The position numbers were made by a program, and so were the translations under genes. Of a stretch of 64,000 bases of DNA, positions 44,268-63,477 are shown piece after piece (position 1 is the first letter of the stretch; every line of letters starts with the position of its first letter). Source of the stretch: Rhodococcus sp. KRD197. GTDB lineage: Bacteria > Actinomycetota > Actinomycetes > Mycobacteriales > Mycobacteriaceae. The stretch spans positions 62,001 to 126,000 of the forward strand of contig NZ_JABFAO010000016.1 of assembly GCF_017168235.1 (NCBI RefSeq), read 5' to 3'. The notes beneath the pieces were generated by a model, which saw nothing but the letters and a program-made list of their open reading frames with translations, searched no databases and had not been told where the DNA came from.

Positions 44268-44462
44268 ATGCCCAAGCAGAAGACCCACAGCGGCGCCAAG
44301 AAGCGATTCAAGGTGTCCGGCACCGGCAAGATCATGCGCCAGAAGGCCGGCCGTCGCCACCTGCTGGAGCACAAGGCCAGCAAGGTGACCCGTCGTCTCG
44401 ACGGTGTCGCAGTTGTCGCGAAGGCCGACACGCCGCGGATCAAGCGCCTGCTGGGCATCTGA
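44268..44462 (+). CDS. rpmI: 50S ribosomal protein L35
   Basis: A 64-residue basic protein with the full L35 pattern, [20 protein letters not shown] at the start and [16 protein letters not shown] in the middle. It stabilises 23S rRNA in the large subunit. Its position between infC and rplT is the universal bacterial order. Confidence 0.96.
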   Translation: MPKQKTHSGAKKRFKVSGTGKIMRQKAGRRHLLEHKASKVTRRLDGVAVVAKADTPRIKRLLGI

Positions 44463-44512
44463 TCTCGGCTTCGTAGTCGGCCGAGAAGGTCGGCACCACC
44501 CCATGACCAACC

Positions 44513-44529
44513 GGGGCTCTTCGAGCCCC
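44513..44529 (+). promoter_or_regulatory. GC-rich hairpin before rplT
   Basis: GGGGCTC-TTC-GAGCCCC, a seven-pair stem with a three-base loop, ends 20 bases before the rplT start. A second, weaker stem (TCTCGGC with GCCGAGA) lies about 40 bases earlier. These may form an L20-type autoregulatory site or simply a processing site. Confidence 0.4.
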
Positions 44530-44549
44530 CAGATCGACAGGATTCACCA

Positions 44550-44939
44550 GTGGCACGCGTAAAAAGGGCGGTCAACGCCCAAAAGAAGCGCCGTTCGATT
44601 CTCGAAGCGTCCAAGGGCTACCGCGGACAGCGCTCACGTCTGTACACCAAGGCCAAGGAGCAGCAGCTCCACTCGCTCACGTACGCGTACCGCGACCGCA
44701 AGGCTCGCAAGGGTGATTTCCGCAAGCTGTGGATCACGCGCATCAACGCTGCAGCGCGGGCCAACGACATCACCTACAACCGCTTCGTCCAGGGCCTCAA
44801 GGCCGCGGGCGTCGAGGTGGACCGCAAGATCCTCGCGGAGCTCGCTGTGTCCGATGCCGCGGCATTCACCGGTCTGGTTGCCATCGCAAAGGCTGCACTG
44901 CCTGCCGATGTCAACGCTCCCGCCGGAGAAGCAGCCTGA
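44550..44939 (+). CDS. rplT: 50S ribosomal protein L20
   Basis: A 129-residue L20 that binds 23S rRNA early in large-subunit assembly and often represses its own operon. The basic N-terminal extension ([20 protein letters not shown]) and [18 protein letters not shown] are typical, and the globular part ends [17 protein letters not shown] start. Confidence 0.96.
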   Translation: MARVKRAVNAQKKRRSILEASKGYRGQRSRLYTKAKEQQLHSLTYAYRDRKARKGDFRKLWITRINAAARANDITYNRFVQGLKAAGVEVDRKILAELAVSDAAAFTGLVAIAKAALPADVNAPAGEAA

Positions 44940-44977
44940 GCAAGCTCACGCACGACAGTGAACTTCCGGAACGACCC

Positions 44978-45829
44978 GTGGACACGCTCACCGAGCGCAC
45001 GCCACGGGTCGTTTCGGCTGTCAAGCTCCTGCGTACGGCCGAGCGAAGAAAAACTGGACGCTTTCTGGCCGAGGGAACCAATTCGGTTGCCGAGGCGCTT
45101 GCGGCCGGTGCCGTGGAGGAGATGTTCTTTCGTGAGGACTCCGCGGAGCGCAACCGCGGCGTCATCGACTCGGCTCGCACGCACGGTGTTCGCGTGTCCG
45201 CCATCACTGAACGAGCGGCGAAAGGCTTGTCGGATACCGTGACGCCTCCGGGTGTCGTTGCTGTCTGCCGAACCATCGATGTATCGCTCGCCGAAGCACT
45301 GTCCGGCAAGGTGGCGCCGGGCGGATCGGGATCAGGTCCGCAGCTGGTGTCGGTACCCGTAGAGGTGTCGGAACCAGGCAACGCGGGCACCGTCATCCGG
45401 GTTTCGGACGCAGTCGGCGCCGACTCGGTGATTCTGCTCGGCGACAGCGTCGACCCGCACAACGGCAAATGTGTCCGCGCGACGGCCGGGAGCCTGTTCC
45501 ACCTACCGATCGCACGTGAGCGCTCGATCGAGGCCGGGATCGAGGCGCTCCGAGGTGCAGGGTTGACGATCCTCGCGACCGCGGCCGATGGCGAGGTCGA
45601 TCTCGACGATGCCGATGAACTCCTCAGCGGACCGACGGCCTGGTTGTTCGGAAACGAAGCGCACGGCCTCGCGCCCTCGGTCGCCGCAGCAGCCGACCAC
45701 CGGGTGGCCATTCCCATCCACGGCCGGGCAGAGAGCCTCAACCTGGCCACCGCCGCGGCCATCTGCCTGTACGCGAGCGCGCGAGCGCAGCGCAGGTCCC
45801 GTCGAGGAGGACCCGGCGTGCTCGCCTAG
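44978..45829 (+). CDS. TrmH/SpoU-family RNA 2'-O-methyltransferase (TsnR-like)
   Basis: A 283-residue SPOUT methyltransferase. An N-terminal L30e-like substrate-binding domain (RTAERRKTGRFLAEGTNSV) is followed by the knotted catalytic domain: NAGTVIRVSDAVGADSVILLG (motif 1, in part), GPTAWLFGNEAHGL (motif 2) and IPIHGRAESLNLATAAAICLY (motif 3 knot). It probably methylates rRNA or tRNA; in related organisms the gene at this position is called tsnR. I chose the GTG at 44978. A CTG at 44936 overlapping the rplT stop, with GGAG seven bases upstream, is a less usual alternative. Confidence 0.88.
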   Translation: MDTLTERTPRVVSAVKLLRTAERRKTGRFLAEGTNSVAEALAAGAVEEMFFREDSAERNRGVIDSARTHGVRVSAITERAAKGLSDTVTPPGVVAVCRTIDVSLAEALSGKVAPGGSGSGPQLVSVPVEVSEPGNAGTVIRVSDAVGADSVILLGDSVDPHNGKCVRATAGSLFHLPIARERSIEAGIEALRGAGLTILATAADGEVDLDDADELLSGPTAWLFGNEAHGLAPSVAAAADHRVAIPIHGRAESLNLATAAAICLYASARAQRRSRRGGPGVLA

Positions 45830-46963
<1,134 letters not shown>

Positions 46964-47014
46964 CGTCTTTTCGTCCCTCAATCACGTTCGACACCCAGAA
47001 AGAGCTGAGCAGAC

Positions 47015-49501
47015 GTGCGCGTTCCACAATCCTGGCTGACCGAGGTTCTGCAGCGCACGGCGCCGCAGTGGAAGGTGACCCCCGAGGAGCTCGACGAGGG
47101 TTTCGTGCGGGTGGGTTTCGAAGTCGAGGAACTCGATTCGCTCGACCAGGTGACCGGTCCCCTCGTCGTCGGCCGTGTCGCGAGCATCACCGAACTCACC
47201 GAGTTCAAGAAGCCCATCAGGTTCTGCCTCGTGGATGTCGGCAACGAGGAAGCCCAGGAAATCGTCTGCGGTGCAACGAATTTTGCAGAGGGCGACCTGA
47301 TCGTGGCGGCCCTGCCGGGCAGTGTGCTGCCTGGCGGATTCGCGATCGCCGAGCGCAAGACATACGGCAAGAACAGCAACGGCATGATCTGTTCGACGCT
47401 GGAACTGGGGCTCGGTAGAGATCAATCCGGAATTCTCGTGCTGCCGAAGGGGACAGCAGCACCCGGGGATGATGCCAAAGTGGTTCTAGGGCTCGATGAT
47501 TCCGTCATCGAGCTGAACGTCACCCCGGACCGAGGTTATGCATTCTCCGTTCGTGGTTTGGCGCGTGAACTTGCGAGCAGCTTCGACCTCGAATACGCGG
47601 ACCCGGCGCTCGGCCCGGCCTCGCACTCCGAGGGACAGGCGTGGCAGGCAACGGTCGAGCCGGATGCGGGTGTCGGCAGATTCGCGCTGCGCAAGGTCAG
47701 CGGCATCGATCCAGCAGCCGTGACGCCGTGGTGGATGCAACGCCGACTGCTTCTCGCCGGCATCCGGCCGATTTCCGCCGCTGTGGACGTCACCAATTAC
47801 GTGCTGCACGAACTGGGGCAGCCCTTGCATGCGTTCGACGCGAACGCACTCACCGGCGCCATTGTGGTGCGCCGTGCGAAGGCGGGGGAGAAGCTCGTAA
47901 CTCTCGACGGCGTGGAGCGCACCCTCGACGCCGAGGACGTCGTCATCGCCGATGATTCGGGTGCCATCTCGCTCGCCGGCGTCATGGGCGGTGCATCGAC
48001 CGAGGTCGGAGCCGGCACTGTCGATGTGATCCTCGAAGCGGCGAACTTCGATCCGCTGGCGGTCTTCCGGACAGGACGCCGTCACAAGCTCAGCAGCGAA
48101 GCCAGCAAACGCTTCGAACGAACAGTCGATTCTGCCTTGCCTGTCGCAGCACTGGATCGAGCTGCGCAGCTCCTCGTGGACATCGCCGGCGGACGCATCG
48201 AGCCCATCCTGACCGATATCGGCGAAGTTCGGGCGTTCCCGTCGGTGCGGATGGATCTGGATCTGCCGGATCGAGTAGCCGGAGTCGAATACCCCGATGG
48301 AGTGGCGGCGCGCAGGCTGACGCAGATCGGTTGCGAGGTCGAGGTCGGCGTCAACTCGGCCGGCCACGGCGAGCTGGTCGTGTCGCCGCCGACCTGGCGT
48401 CCTGATCTGCAGCAACCCGCGGACCTCGTGGAGGAGGTACTGCGGCTCGAAGGACTCGAGCAGATTCCGTCCGTACTCCCTGCCGCCCCTGCCGGGCGAG
48501 GGCTGACTGCCCCTCAGAAGCGCAAGCGCGCCGTCGGGAAGTCGTTGGCGTTCGCTGGATACGTCGAGGTGCTCCCCACTGTTTTCCTGCCAGCCGGGGT
48601 GTTCGACACATGGGGACTCCCGGCCGAGGACGACAGGCGACGCACCACCTCCGTGCTCAATCCGCTGGAAGCGGACCGGCCCGAGTTGGCGACGACGATC
48701 CTGCCGGGTCTGTTCGAGATTCTTGCCCGCAACGTTGCACGAGGGCAGCGCGATGCGTCGCTGTTTGCAATCGCTCAGGTGGTTCGGCCCGGCGATCACA
48801 CGGTTTCGGTCGACGCGATCGCCGTGCACGAGCGGCCGACCGAGGCGGAGATCGCTAGCCTGCGCGGTTCGTTGCCGGACCAGCCCGTGTACGTCGGTGT
48901 CGTTACGAGCGGCAAGCGTGAGCCCTCCGGGCCGTGGGGTCAGGGCCGCAGCGCGGACGCATCCGATGCGTTCGATGCGGCACGGACAATCGCCGCGGCC
49001 GCCGGTGTCGAGATCGAATTTCGCGCCGCGCAGTATCTGCCGTGGCATCCAGGTCGATGCGCCGAACTGGTCGTGGACGGCGCTGTCGTCGGCCATGCGG
49101 GGGAGTTGCATCCGGCGGTGCTCGAGCGGGCAGGGCTGCCCCCGCGCACCTGCGCAATGGAATTGAACCTCGACGCCCTTCCGGTGGTGGAGTCACTGCC
49201 CGCGCCTGTTGTATCTCCCTTCCCGGCCGTATTGCAGGACGTCGCCGTCGTGGTCGCGAGCTCGGTCCCCGCGGGCGAGGTCGAACGCGCGTTGAAAGCC
49301 GGCGCAGGCGAACTGCTGGAAAGCATCCGGCTGTTCGACGTGTTCGAGGGTGAGCAGGTCGGTGCGAACCGGAAGTCGCTGGCATTCGCTCTCGTCTTCC
49401 GAAGCTCCGACGGCACCTTGACCGAAGCGCAGGCAACCGAGGCACGGGATGCGGCGGTGGCCGCGGCCACCGACGCGGTGGGTGCGGAACTTCGCGGTTA
49501 G
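47015..49501 (+). CDS. pheT: phenylalanyl-tRNA synthetase beta subunit
   Basis: An 828-residue beta subunit. Domain order is standard: N-terminal OB/EMAP tRNA-binding domain (about 40-150, [21 protein letters not shown]), B3/B4 editing domain (about 200-390, including [19 protein letters not shown]), B5 domain, catalytic-like domain and C-terminal ferredoxin-fold anticodon-binding domain (about 735-828, [12 protein letters not shown]). The B3/B4 domain clears mischarged Tyr-tRNA(Phe). It starts at GTG. Confidence 0.96.
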   Translation: MRVPQSWLTEVLQRTAPQWKVTPEELDEGFVRVGFEVEELDSLDQVTGPLVVGRVASITELTEFKKPIRFCLVDVGNEEAQEIVCGATNFAEGDLIVAALPGSVLPGGFAIAERKTYGKNSNGMICSTLELGLGRDQSGILVLPKGTAAPGDDAKVVLGLDDSVIELNVTPDRGYAFSVRGLARELASSFDLEYADPALGPASHSEGQAWQATVEPDAGVGRFALRKVSGIDPAAVTPWWMQRRLLLAGIRPISAAVDVTNYVLHELGQPLHAFDANALTGAIVVRRAKAGEKLVTLDGVERTLDAEDVVIADDSGAISLAGVMGGASTEVGAGTVDVILEAANFDPLAVFRTGRRHKLSSEASKRFERTVDSALPVAALDRAAQLLVDIAGGRIEPILTDIGEVRAFPSVRMDLDLPDRVAGVEYPDGVAARRLTQIGCEVEVGVNSAGHGELVVSPPTWRPDLQQPADLVEEVLRLEGLEQIPSVLPAAPAGRGLTAPQKRKRAVGKSLAFAGYVEVLPTVFLPAGVFDTWGLPAEDDRRRTTSVLNPLEADRPELATTILPGLFEILARNVARGQRDASLFAIAQVVRPGDHTVSVDAIAVHERPTEAEIASLRGSLPDQPVYVGVVTSGKREPSGPWGQGRSADASDAFDAARTIAAAAGVEIEFRAAQYLPWHPGRCAELVVDGAVVGHAGELHPAVLERAGLPPRTCAMELNLDALPVVESLPAPVVSPFPAVLQDVAVVVASSVPAGEVERALKAGAGELLESIRLFDVFEGEQVGANRKSLAFALVFRSSDGTLTEAQATEARDAAVAAATDAVGAELRG

Positions 49502-49542
49502 CGCCCCTGAAGCCCGGGCGAGAATTGCGTAGCGTGGAGAGC

Positions 49543-50090
49543 ATGAGTACACACAGCGCAGGAGATCGCACGGATGCCGCCGTCTTGCGCGAGGTGCTCG
49601 CTGCCGTCGCAGGGCGGCCGGCTCTTGCCCCCGTGCACGCGGCTGCCGCGGCGTTGCTCGCCGAGATCGATACCTCGGGTGGCGATGGCGGCACTACCCC
49701 TTCCGTCGCGCCCCCGGGCGAGGTGCCGGATGTCGATGTTCCCCACACGACGCGTCCCAGCATCGATCAACCGCTCGGGGACCCGCCTCCGGCAATGCTG
49801 CCCCAGGACCCGTCGTTGGGGATTCTCGATGCCGAGCTGGTGGACGACAGTGGGCTCGACCGATCCATCGGTGGCGGAGTCGGCGCCGGGTTCACCGAGA
49901 AGGGTGTGCCGACCTGGGACGCGGTCCGCGACAAGGTCGACAATCGGACGACCACCGCGTTGGGGCGTGAAGAGCTCGATCACAGCACTGCGGCCGGTCG
50001 CACGTTGGACGAACAGTGGAACGAGCGCGAGGCCGCAGGGAAGAGCAAACTCGATGAGATCAGGCGTTCGATGAAGGAGAACAACCCCGG

Positions 50091-50097
<7 letters not shown>
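49543..50097 (+). CDS. hypothetical protein, 184 residues
   Basis: I do not recognise a named family. The N-terminal 45 residues form an Ala-rich helical segment (TDAAVLREVLAAVAGRPALA). A Pro/Gly/Asp-rich linker of about 60 residues follows. The C-terminal third is highly charged and helical (VDNRTTTALGREELDHSTAA, ending SKLDEIRRSMKENNPGS). No membrane helix or signal is seen, so it is probably cytosolic and partly disordered. ATG 49543 has GGAGAG upstream. It fills the gap between pheT and argC; its stop lies inside the argC control region. Confidence 0.65.
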
Positions 50098-52445
<2,348 letters not shown>

Positions 52446-52449
<4 letters not shown>

Positions 52450-53344
52450 CCGATTCCCAGCTCTCTGCGTCGGAGCAGGCGCACACACTCGCCGGGGCAT
52501 TGCCGTGGCTGCAGAAATTCCACGACAAGGTCGTCGTCGTCAAGTATGGCGGCAACGCCATGATCGACGAAAACCTCAAACGCGCTTTCGCCGCCGACAT
52601 GGTCTTCCTGCGCACTGTCGGACTACACCCGGTCGTGGTCCACGGCGGCGGACCGCAGATCACGGCGATGCTGTCCAGGCTCGGCATGGAGGGCGTGTTC
52701 CGCGGAGGATTCCGAGTGACCACCCCCGAGGTCATGGACGTGGTGCGAATGGTCCTGTTCGGTCAGGTCGGGCGCGAGCTCGTCGGTCTGATCAACAGTC
52801 ACGGCCCGTACGCCGTCGGAATCTCGGGCGAGGATGCGCATCTGTTCACGGCTTCGAAGCGCTCGGTGACGGTCGACGGTATCGAGACCGACATCGGCCT
52901 GGTCGGAGACGTGACATCGGTCAACCCCGACGCGGTGCACGATCTCATCGACGCGGGTCGGATCCCGGTGGTCTCCACCATCGCTCCCGACGCGGATGGC
53001 GTCGTGCACAACATCAACGCCGATACCGCGGCAGCCGCGCTGGCGCAGGCAATCGGCGCCGAAAAGCTGGTGATCCTCACCGACGTCGAAGGCCTGTACA
53101 CGAACTGGCCGGACAGGTCGTCGCTGACGTCGGAGATCGACGTCGACACACTCGCCGCACTGTTGCCCTCGCTGGATTCCGGGATGGTCCCGAAGATGGA
53201 GGCATGCCTTCGCGCAGTACAGGGCGGTGTGCCCTCGGCCCATGTCATCGACGGTCGTGTGTCGCACTCGGTGCTCGTCGAGCTCTTCACCGGGGAAGGA
53301 ATCGGAACGATGGTACGGCCGAACACGAAAGCAGGTTTCGATTC

Positions 53345-53348
<4 letters not shown>
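52446..53348 (+). CDS. argB: acetylglutamate kinase
   Basis: A 300-residue amino acid kinase, second step of arginine synthesis. Motifs are [11 protein letters not shown] (phosphate loop), [11 protein letters not shown] and [28 protein letters not shown] (nucleotide and substrate sites, in part). The N-terminal helix (residues 5-25) is the kind that mediates hexamer formation and arginine feedback inhibition in other bacteria. GTG start in a GTGA overlap with argJ. Confidence 0.96.
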
Positions 53349-55994
<2,646 letters not shown>

Positions 55995-56041
55995 CTTCGA
56001 CGCACACACCACGCACGAGCAACAATCAAGGAGTACACACC

Positions 56042-58722
<2,681 letters not shown>

Positions 58723-58785
58723 GAAGCTTCTCGGCAACGCATTGAGTGAGCGGTCGGACACAGAAGATCGAACGCAGGAGTTGTC

Positions 58786-61700
58786 GTGGTTGGACTGAAT
58801 GCAGACGCCGTCCGTGGGCCGTTGCGCCGCGCTGTAGCAACTGCTCAGAACGGTCTCGAGGTCATCCGTTTGGGTGGCCTCGAGACCGAGGTCGATGCCT
58901 CGCCGTTCAGGGTTGTCGACCGTGAGCCGATGTACCGGCTGCGGCGGTACTTCCCGGACGACGTCGACGAGTCGCTTCCACCTGTCGTACTGGTGCCACC
59001 GATGATGGTGTCGGCGGATGTGTACGACGTGACCACCGACAACGGTGCGGCCGGGATTCTGCGCGGGATGGGTTTGGATCCTTGGGTCGTCGATTTCGGT
59101 TCGCCCGACACCGAGGAGGGCGGCTGGAGTCGCACTCTCGCCGATCATGTCGTGGCCATCAGCGAGGTCGTGGACAAGGTTTACAGCCATACCGGGCGTG
59201 ATGTTCACTTGGCCGGATACTCCCAGGGCGGTATGTTCTGCTACCAGGCTGCGGCCTATCGTGGCGGCCGGAACCTGGCCAGTCTCATCACGTTCGGCGC
59301 TCCCGTGGATACGCTCGCGGCGCTTCCGCTGGGCATCCCGGCGGGTGTCGCGACCCGCGGCGCCGAGTTCCTCGCCGATCACGTCTTCACCAGGCTGGCA
59401 GTTTCCGGTTGGATGGCTCGAACCGGATTTCAGCTGCTGGACCCTGCCAAGACGGTGCGCTCACGGCTGGATTTCTTGCGTCAACTCCACGACCGCGAGG
59501 CCCTGTTGCCACGAGAGCCGCAGCGGCGGTTTCTTGCGCTCGACGGCTGGGTTGCCTGGTCCGGGCCCGCTGTCGCCGAACTGTTGAAACAGTTCGTGGT
59601 GCACAACCGGATGATGACGGGCGGGTTCGTCATCAAGGACCGCCTGCTCACCCTTTCGGATCTGTCCGTTCCGATGCTGGCGTTCGTCGGCGAGGTCGAC
59701 GATATCGGCCAACCGCTCGCTGTGCGCGGCATTCGCCGCGCTGCGCCTCGTGCCGAGATCTACGAAAGCACGCTGCGTGCAGGTCACTTCGGCTTGGTTG
59801 TCGGTAGTTTGGCCGCCGCCCACACGTGGCCGACCACCGGTGAGTGGATTCTGTGGCGCGAGGGCCTGGGAGACGAGCCCGCCGCCGTCCACGAGATGAC
59901 CTACGACGAGCACCTCGATACCGAAAGCGGTGTGTCGGTGAGCAACAGACTCATTCACACTGCGGCGTCGATCGCCGAGGTGGGAGTCGGGGTCGGACGC
60001 GGTCTTGCGTCAGCGGCCAGCGGCGCAGTTCGAGGCACCCGTGAGATGTCCAGCGAGGCAGTCCGCACGTTGCCACGCCTTGCGCGCCTGGGGCAGATGC
60101 AACCGCACTCGACGGTATCGCTCGGCCGGTTGATCGCCGAACAGGGTCGCAAGTCACCGGTTGGGGAGTGCTTCCTCTTCGACGATCGTGTGCACACCAA
60201 CCAGGCCGTCAATGTTCGCATCGACAACGTGGTCAAGGGTCTGATCTCGTGTGGCGTCCGACCGTCGGCGCGCATCGGTGTGCTGATGGAGACCCGACCC
60301 AGTGCCCTGGCGGCCATCGCCGCATTATCTCGAATCGGCGCGGTGGCCGTTCTGCTGCCACCGGGCGGAGATCTCAGCAGCGCCGTTCGCGCCGTCGACG
60401 TCGACACCGTCATTGCAGACCCCGAGAACCTGGCCTCGGCAACGGCACTGGTGGCCAACGTTCTGGTATTGGGCGGCGGCGATGCCCGCCATCTCGAGGT
60501 CCCCAATGGCGAGGACGTCATCGATCTCGAAGCGATCGACCCGGATTCGGTGACGCTGCCTGCGTGGTACGCACCCAACCCCGGCCGAGCGCGGGAATTG
60601 GCGATGGTCCTGTTCACCGCTACCGACCGCGGACTCGAACCGAGATTCGTCACCAATCATCGTTGGGCGCTGTCGGCGTTCGGTACGGCGACGGCAGCAG
60701 CTCTCGGTCCAGGCGACACCGTGTATTGCCTGGCGCCGCTTCATCATTCGGCTGGGTTGCTGGTGAGCGTGGGCGGTGCGCTCGCGGGCGGATCACGAAT
60801 CGCACTCTCGCGAGGGTTGGACCCGGAACGATTCGCCGGCGAGGTGTTCCGCTACGGCGTCACGGTTATCAGCTACACCTGGGCGATGATGCAGAGCATT
60901 CTGGACCATGAGTGCCTCGATATCGACCGTAGTCACCCGGTGCGACTGTTCATCGGATCCGGAATGCCGGTCGGCTTGTGGAAGAGAACGCTCCGGAAGT
61001 TCGAGCCCGCACGTGTGCTGGAGTTCTACGCTTCCACGGAGAACGACGTGATCCTGGCCAACGTCGCCGGCACCAAGATCGGTTCCAAGGGACGCCCCCT
61101 CCCCGGTAGTGCAAAGGTCGCGTTGGCGGCGTACGACCCGATCTCGGGCCGGTTGGAGGAGGACGACAACGGTTTCGTCCGGATGTGCCGTGACGACGAG
61201 ATCGGCTTGCTGTTGGGCCGTCCGAGCAACGACGGTGAGGTCACGAGTCCGCTGATGCGTGGGGTGTTCGAACCCGGTGATTCGTGGATCCCGACGGAGA
61301 ACCTGTTCAGACGCGATTCCGACGGCGACTACTGGCTGGTCGATCGCAAGGACACCGTCGTCAAGACAGCTCGCGGCCCGGTGTTCACCCAGCCCATCAT
61401 CGATGCGTTCGGTGAGGTGCCCGAGGTGGTATCTGTTGTGGTGTACGGCGTCGTCGCCGGCCAGGGGCGAACCGTCAACGGGGTCGACTATCGCGACGAG
61501 GTCGCGGTCTGCGGGATCTCGCTTCGCGAGGACAAGTCGTTGCCAGCCAGAACGGTCTCCGACGCGATGGCAGTGTTGCTGCCTGTGCAGCGTCCTGACA
61601 TCGTGCACGTGGTGGATCACATTCCGCTGGGGCGGGCGTATCGACCGGGCGCGTGCGACTTGCAGAAGGAGGGTGTGCCCGCACCGAGCACCCGCACGTG

Positions 61701-61794
61701 GTTCTTCGACAAGGAGTCGGGTGACTATCGTCGGCTCACCAAGGCGATCGCCGCCGAACGGTTCGGCAGCGCCGACGAGTCCGGTCGACGGTAG
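58786..61794 (+). CDS. lipase/acyl-CoA-synthetase-like fusion, Rv1683 type
   Basis: A 1002-residue protein. Residues about 40-370 are a PhaC/lipase-like alpha/beta hydrolase with nucleophile AGYSQGGMF, Asp in GEVDDIGQP and His in AGHFGLV, so a full triad. Residues about 445-990 are an ANL-superfamily (AMP-binding) domain with EFYASTEND and DYWLVDRKDTVVKTARG. The usual ATP phosphate loop is degenerate (LFTATDRGLEPRFV), and the last catalytic Lys motif reads PLGRAYRPGA. The M. tuberculosis homologue Rv1683 is linked to triacylglycerol turnover. The synthetase half may be weak or inactive here. GTG start with GCAGGAG. Confidence 0.87.
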   Translation: MVGLNADAVRGPLRRAVATAQNGLEVIRLGGLETEVDASPFRVVDREPMYRLRRYFPDDVDESLPPVVLVPPMMVSADVYDVTTDNGAAGILRGMGLDPWVVDFGSPDTEEGGWSRTLADHVVAISEVVDKVYSHTGRDVHLAGYSQGGMFCYQAAAYRGGRNLASLITFGAPVDTLAALPLGIPAGVATRGAEFLADHVFTRLAVSGWMARTGFQLLDPAKTVRSRLDFLRQLHDREALLPREPQRRFLALDGWVAWSGPAVAELLKQFVVHNRMMTGGFVIKDRLLTLSDLSVPMLAFVGEVDDIGQPLAVRGIRRAAPRAEIYESTLRAGHFGLVVGSLAAAHTWPTTGEWILWREGLGDEPAAVHEMTYDEHLDTESGVSVSNRLIHTAASIAEVGVGVGRGLASAASGAVRGTREMSSEAVRTLPRLARLGQMQPHSTVSLGRLIAEQGRKSPVGECFLFDDRVHTNQAVNVRIDNVVKGLISCGVRPSARIGVLMETRPSALAAIAALSRIGAVAVLLPPGGDLSSAVRAVDVDTVIADPENLASATALVANVLVLGGGDARHLEVPNGEDVIDLEAIDPDSVTLPAWYAPNPGRARELAMVLFTATDRGLEPRFVTNHRWALSAFGTATAAALGPGDTVYCLAPLHHSAGLLVSVGGALAGGSRIALSRGLDPERFAGEVFRYGVTVISYTWAMMQSILDHECLDIDRSHPVRLFIGSGMPVGLWKRTLRKFEPARVLEFYASTENDVILANVAGTKIGSKGRPLPGSAKVALAAYDPISGRLEEDDNGFVRMCRDDEIGLLLGRPSNDGEVTSPLMRGVFEPGDSWIPTENLFRRDSDGDYWLVDRKDTVVKTARGPVFTQPIIDAFGEVPEVVSVVVYGVVAGQGRTVNGVDYRDEVAVCGISLREDKSLPARTVSDAMAVLLPVQRPDIVHVVDHIPLGRAYRPGACDLQKEGVPAPSTRTWFFDKESGDYRRLTKAIAAERFGSADESGRR

Positions 61795-61861
61795 GTCGAG
61801 CGATCTCGGTTCGGTAGGTTGAGCGGGCCAGGCAGTACACCGACAGACAGTAAGGAATTTC

Positions 61862-62074
61862 GTGGCGATCGATCGAACACTTCTCGGCATCCTCGCGTGC
61901 CCGGAGGACAAGGGCCCACTGCTGCTGGTGGAGGACGAGTTGCTCTACAACCCGCGTCTGCGCCGCGCATACCCAATCGAGGGCGGTATTCCGGTGCTCC
62001 TGGTCGACGACGCCCGCGATGTGGACGACGCCGAACACGAGTCGATTCTCAGCCGGGCGACGTCCGGGTCGTAG
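61862..62074 (+). CDS. Trm112-like small protein
   Basis: A 70-residue Trm112 family protein (Rv1684 type). The core LLGILACPEDKGPLLLVEDE and RRAYPIEGGIPVLLVDDAR is clear, but only one Cys remains of the zinc-binding set, as in many bacterial members. In other systems Trm112 proteins stabilise methyltransferases; no partner lies next door. GTG start. Its stop overlaps the convergent TetR gene by 26 bases. Confidence 0.85.
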   Translation: MAIDRTLLGILACPEDKGPLLLVEDELLYNPRLRRAYPIEGGIPVLLVDDARDVDDAEHESILSRATSGS

Positions 62075-62699
62075 GTAGGTCGCCGGTCATATAGCGCTGC
62101 AGAGTGGGTGCGATCAAGGCCACCAACTCGTCGGCGGGCATCGATGCGATCGGTTCGAGCTCGAGAACATGTCTGGTCAGCAGTACACCTGCCATCTGTG
62201 ACGCAACCAGGTTCACTCGCAGTGGCGCGGAACCTACCGGGTGATTCACGCGCTGAGCGACGTCCTTCAGTGCGATCTGCAGCAGAAATGTGCTGATCAG
62301 GTCGGTGTCGCCGTCGGCGATGATCGATCGGAATGCGGCGACCACGGACTCGCCGTTTTCGGAATCCCAGACCTGAAGCACTGCGGTGGCCAGAGTGGCT
62401 CCGAGGTTGTCGAGCTGGGCCGAGCGAATCGGTTCCAAGACTTCTGCGGGATCGATGGGTAGGGCTATCGCGGCAACGAAGAGGTCTCGCTTGGTTCCGA
62501 AGTAGTGATGCACGAGTGCCGCATCCACGCCCGAATCGGCAGCTATTGCACGAATCGATGTCTTGTCGAAACCTGCGTCGGCAAATCGTGTTCGGGCCAC
62601 GGTGAGGATTGTGTCCTTTGTTGTGGATTCGCCTGGTCTTCGACCGGTCCGGGTGTTGGGCCGACGGCCGCCAGTCTCGTGTGCGTTCACGATGCCCAC
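62049..62699 (-). CDS. TetR-family transcriptional regulator
   Basis: A 216-residue regulator (Rv1685c type). The N-terminal DNA-binding domain is RTRFADAGFDKTSIRAIAAD followed by VHHYFGTKRDLFVAAI. The C-terminal part resembles TetR_C_17-like ligand domains (SIIADGDTDLISTFLLQIAL). It shares its direction with the ABC transporter genes just upstream and is separated from them by 22 bases, so it probably belongs to, and controls, that operon. GTG 62699 or GTG 62690 may be the start. Confidence 0.88.
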   Translation of the reverse strand: MGIVNAHETGGRRPNTRTGRRPGESTTKDTILTVARTRFADAGFDKTSIRAIAADSGVDAALVHHYFGTKRDLFVAAIALPIDPAEVLEPIRSAQLDNLGATLATAVLQVWDSENGESVVAAFRSIIADGDTDLISTFLLQIALKDVAQRVNHPVGSAPLRVNLVASQMAGVLLTRHVLELEPIASMPADELVALIAPTLQRYMTGDLPTTRTSPG

Positions 62700-62721
62700 T
62701 GTGCCGGATCAGATGTCGCGG

Positions 62722-63477
62722 TCACGGGGTACGCCTCCGAAGTGTTGCGGCTGCCGCGCACAGGGCGACTATCACGAACCCGAGGACGACAGCCAGATCG
62801 AGAAGCATGGTGGTGGTGACGGTGGCGTTGTTCGCGATTTCGTCGAGTGCGTCGACGGAGTAGCTCAGGGGCATTGCGTTGCTTGCGATCTGCAGCCAGT
62901 CGGGCATCTGTTCACGTGGGACCAACAGGCCGCAGAGAAACAGCTGCGGAATCACCACGACGGGCATGAACTGCACTGCTTGGAACTCGGTCCGCGCGAA
63001 CGCGCTGCACAACAGTCCGATGGCGACGCCGAGTACGGCACCGAGCATCGCCACCAGCACCACCCATGTGACCGAGCCGGCCGTCGTCAGTCCGAGAAGT
63101 CCGAATGCGACGGCGCACGCCAGTGCCGCCTGGGCCACTGCTGCTATCGAGAACGCAGAGGCGTAGCCGGCGAGGAGATCGAGTTTTGTCATGGGCGTGG
63201 TCAGCAGACGTTCGAGTGTCCCCGAGCTCCGTTCGCGCTGCATGGCGATCGAGGTGATCAGAAACATCATGACGAAGGGCAGAATCCCGAGCATTGCGAT
63301 TGCGATCCGGTCGAATACCGGCGGTTTCCCTGGAGTGAGCGGTACCTCCTGGTAGAGGAAGTAGAGCAGCGTCATGAGCAGCGAGGGAACCATCAGGATC
63401 ATCGCGACGGTGCGATGGTCGGCGCGTAGTTGCCGGAGTATGCGTGTGCTGGTGGCGGTGTAGATATGCGGGTTCAC
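62722..63477 (-). CDS. ABC-2 type exporter permease
   Basis: A 251-residue membrane protein with six hydrophobic segments and the ABC-2/DrrB-like signature region RERSSGTLERLLTTPMTKLD on the cytoplasmic side, followed by the LLCGLLVPREQMPDWLQ-type motif (here LFLCGLLVPREQMPDWLQ). It is the Rv1686c counterpart and overlaps the ATPase gene by GTGA. Together they should form a drug or lipid exporter. Confidence 0.9.
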   Translation of the reverse strand: MNPHIYTATSTRILRQLRADHRTVAMILMVPSLLMTLLYFLYQEVPLTPGKPPVFDRIAIAMLGILPFVMMFLITSIAMQRERSSGTLERLLTTPMTKLDLLAGYASAFSIAAVAQAALACAVAFGLLGLTTAGSVTWVVLVAMLGAVLGVAIGLLCSAFARTEFQAVQFMPVVVIPQLFLCGLLVPREQMPDWLQIASNAMPLSYSVDALDEIANNATVTTTMLLDLAVVLGFVIVALCAAAATLRRRTP

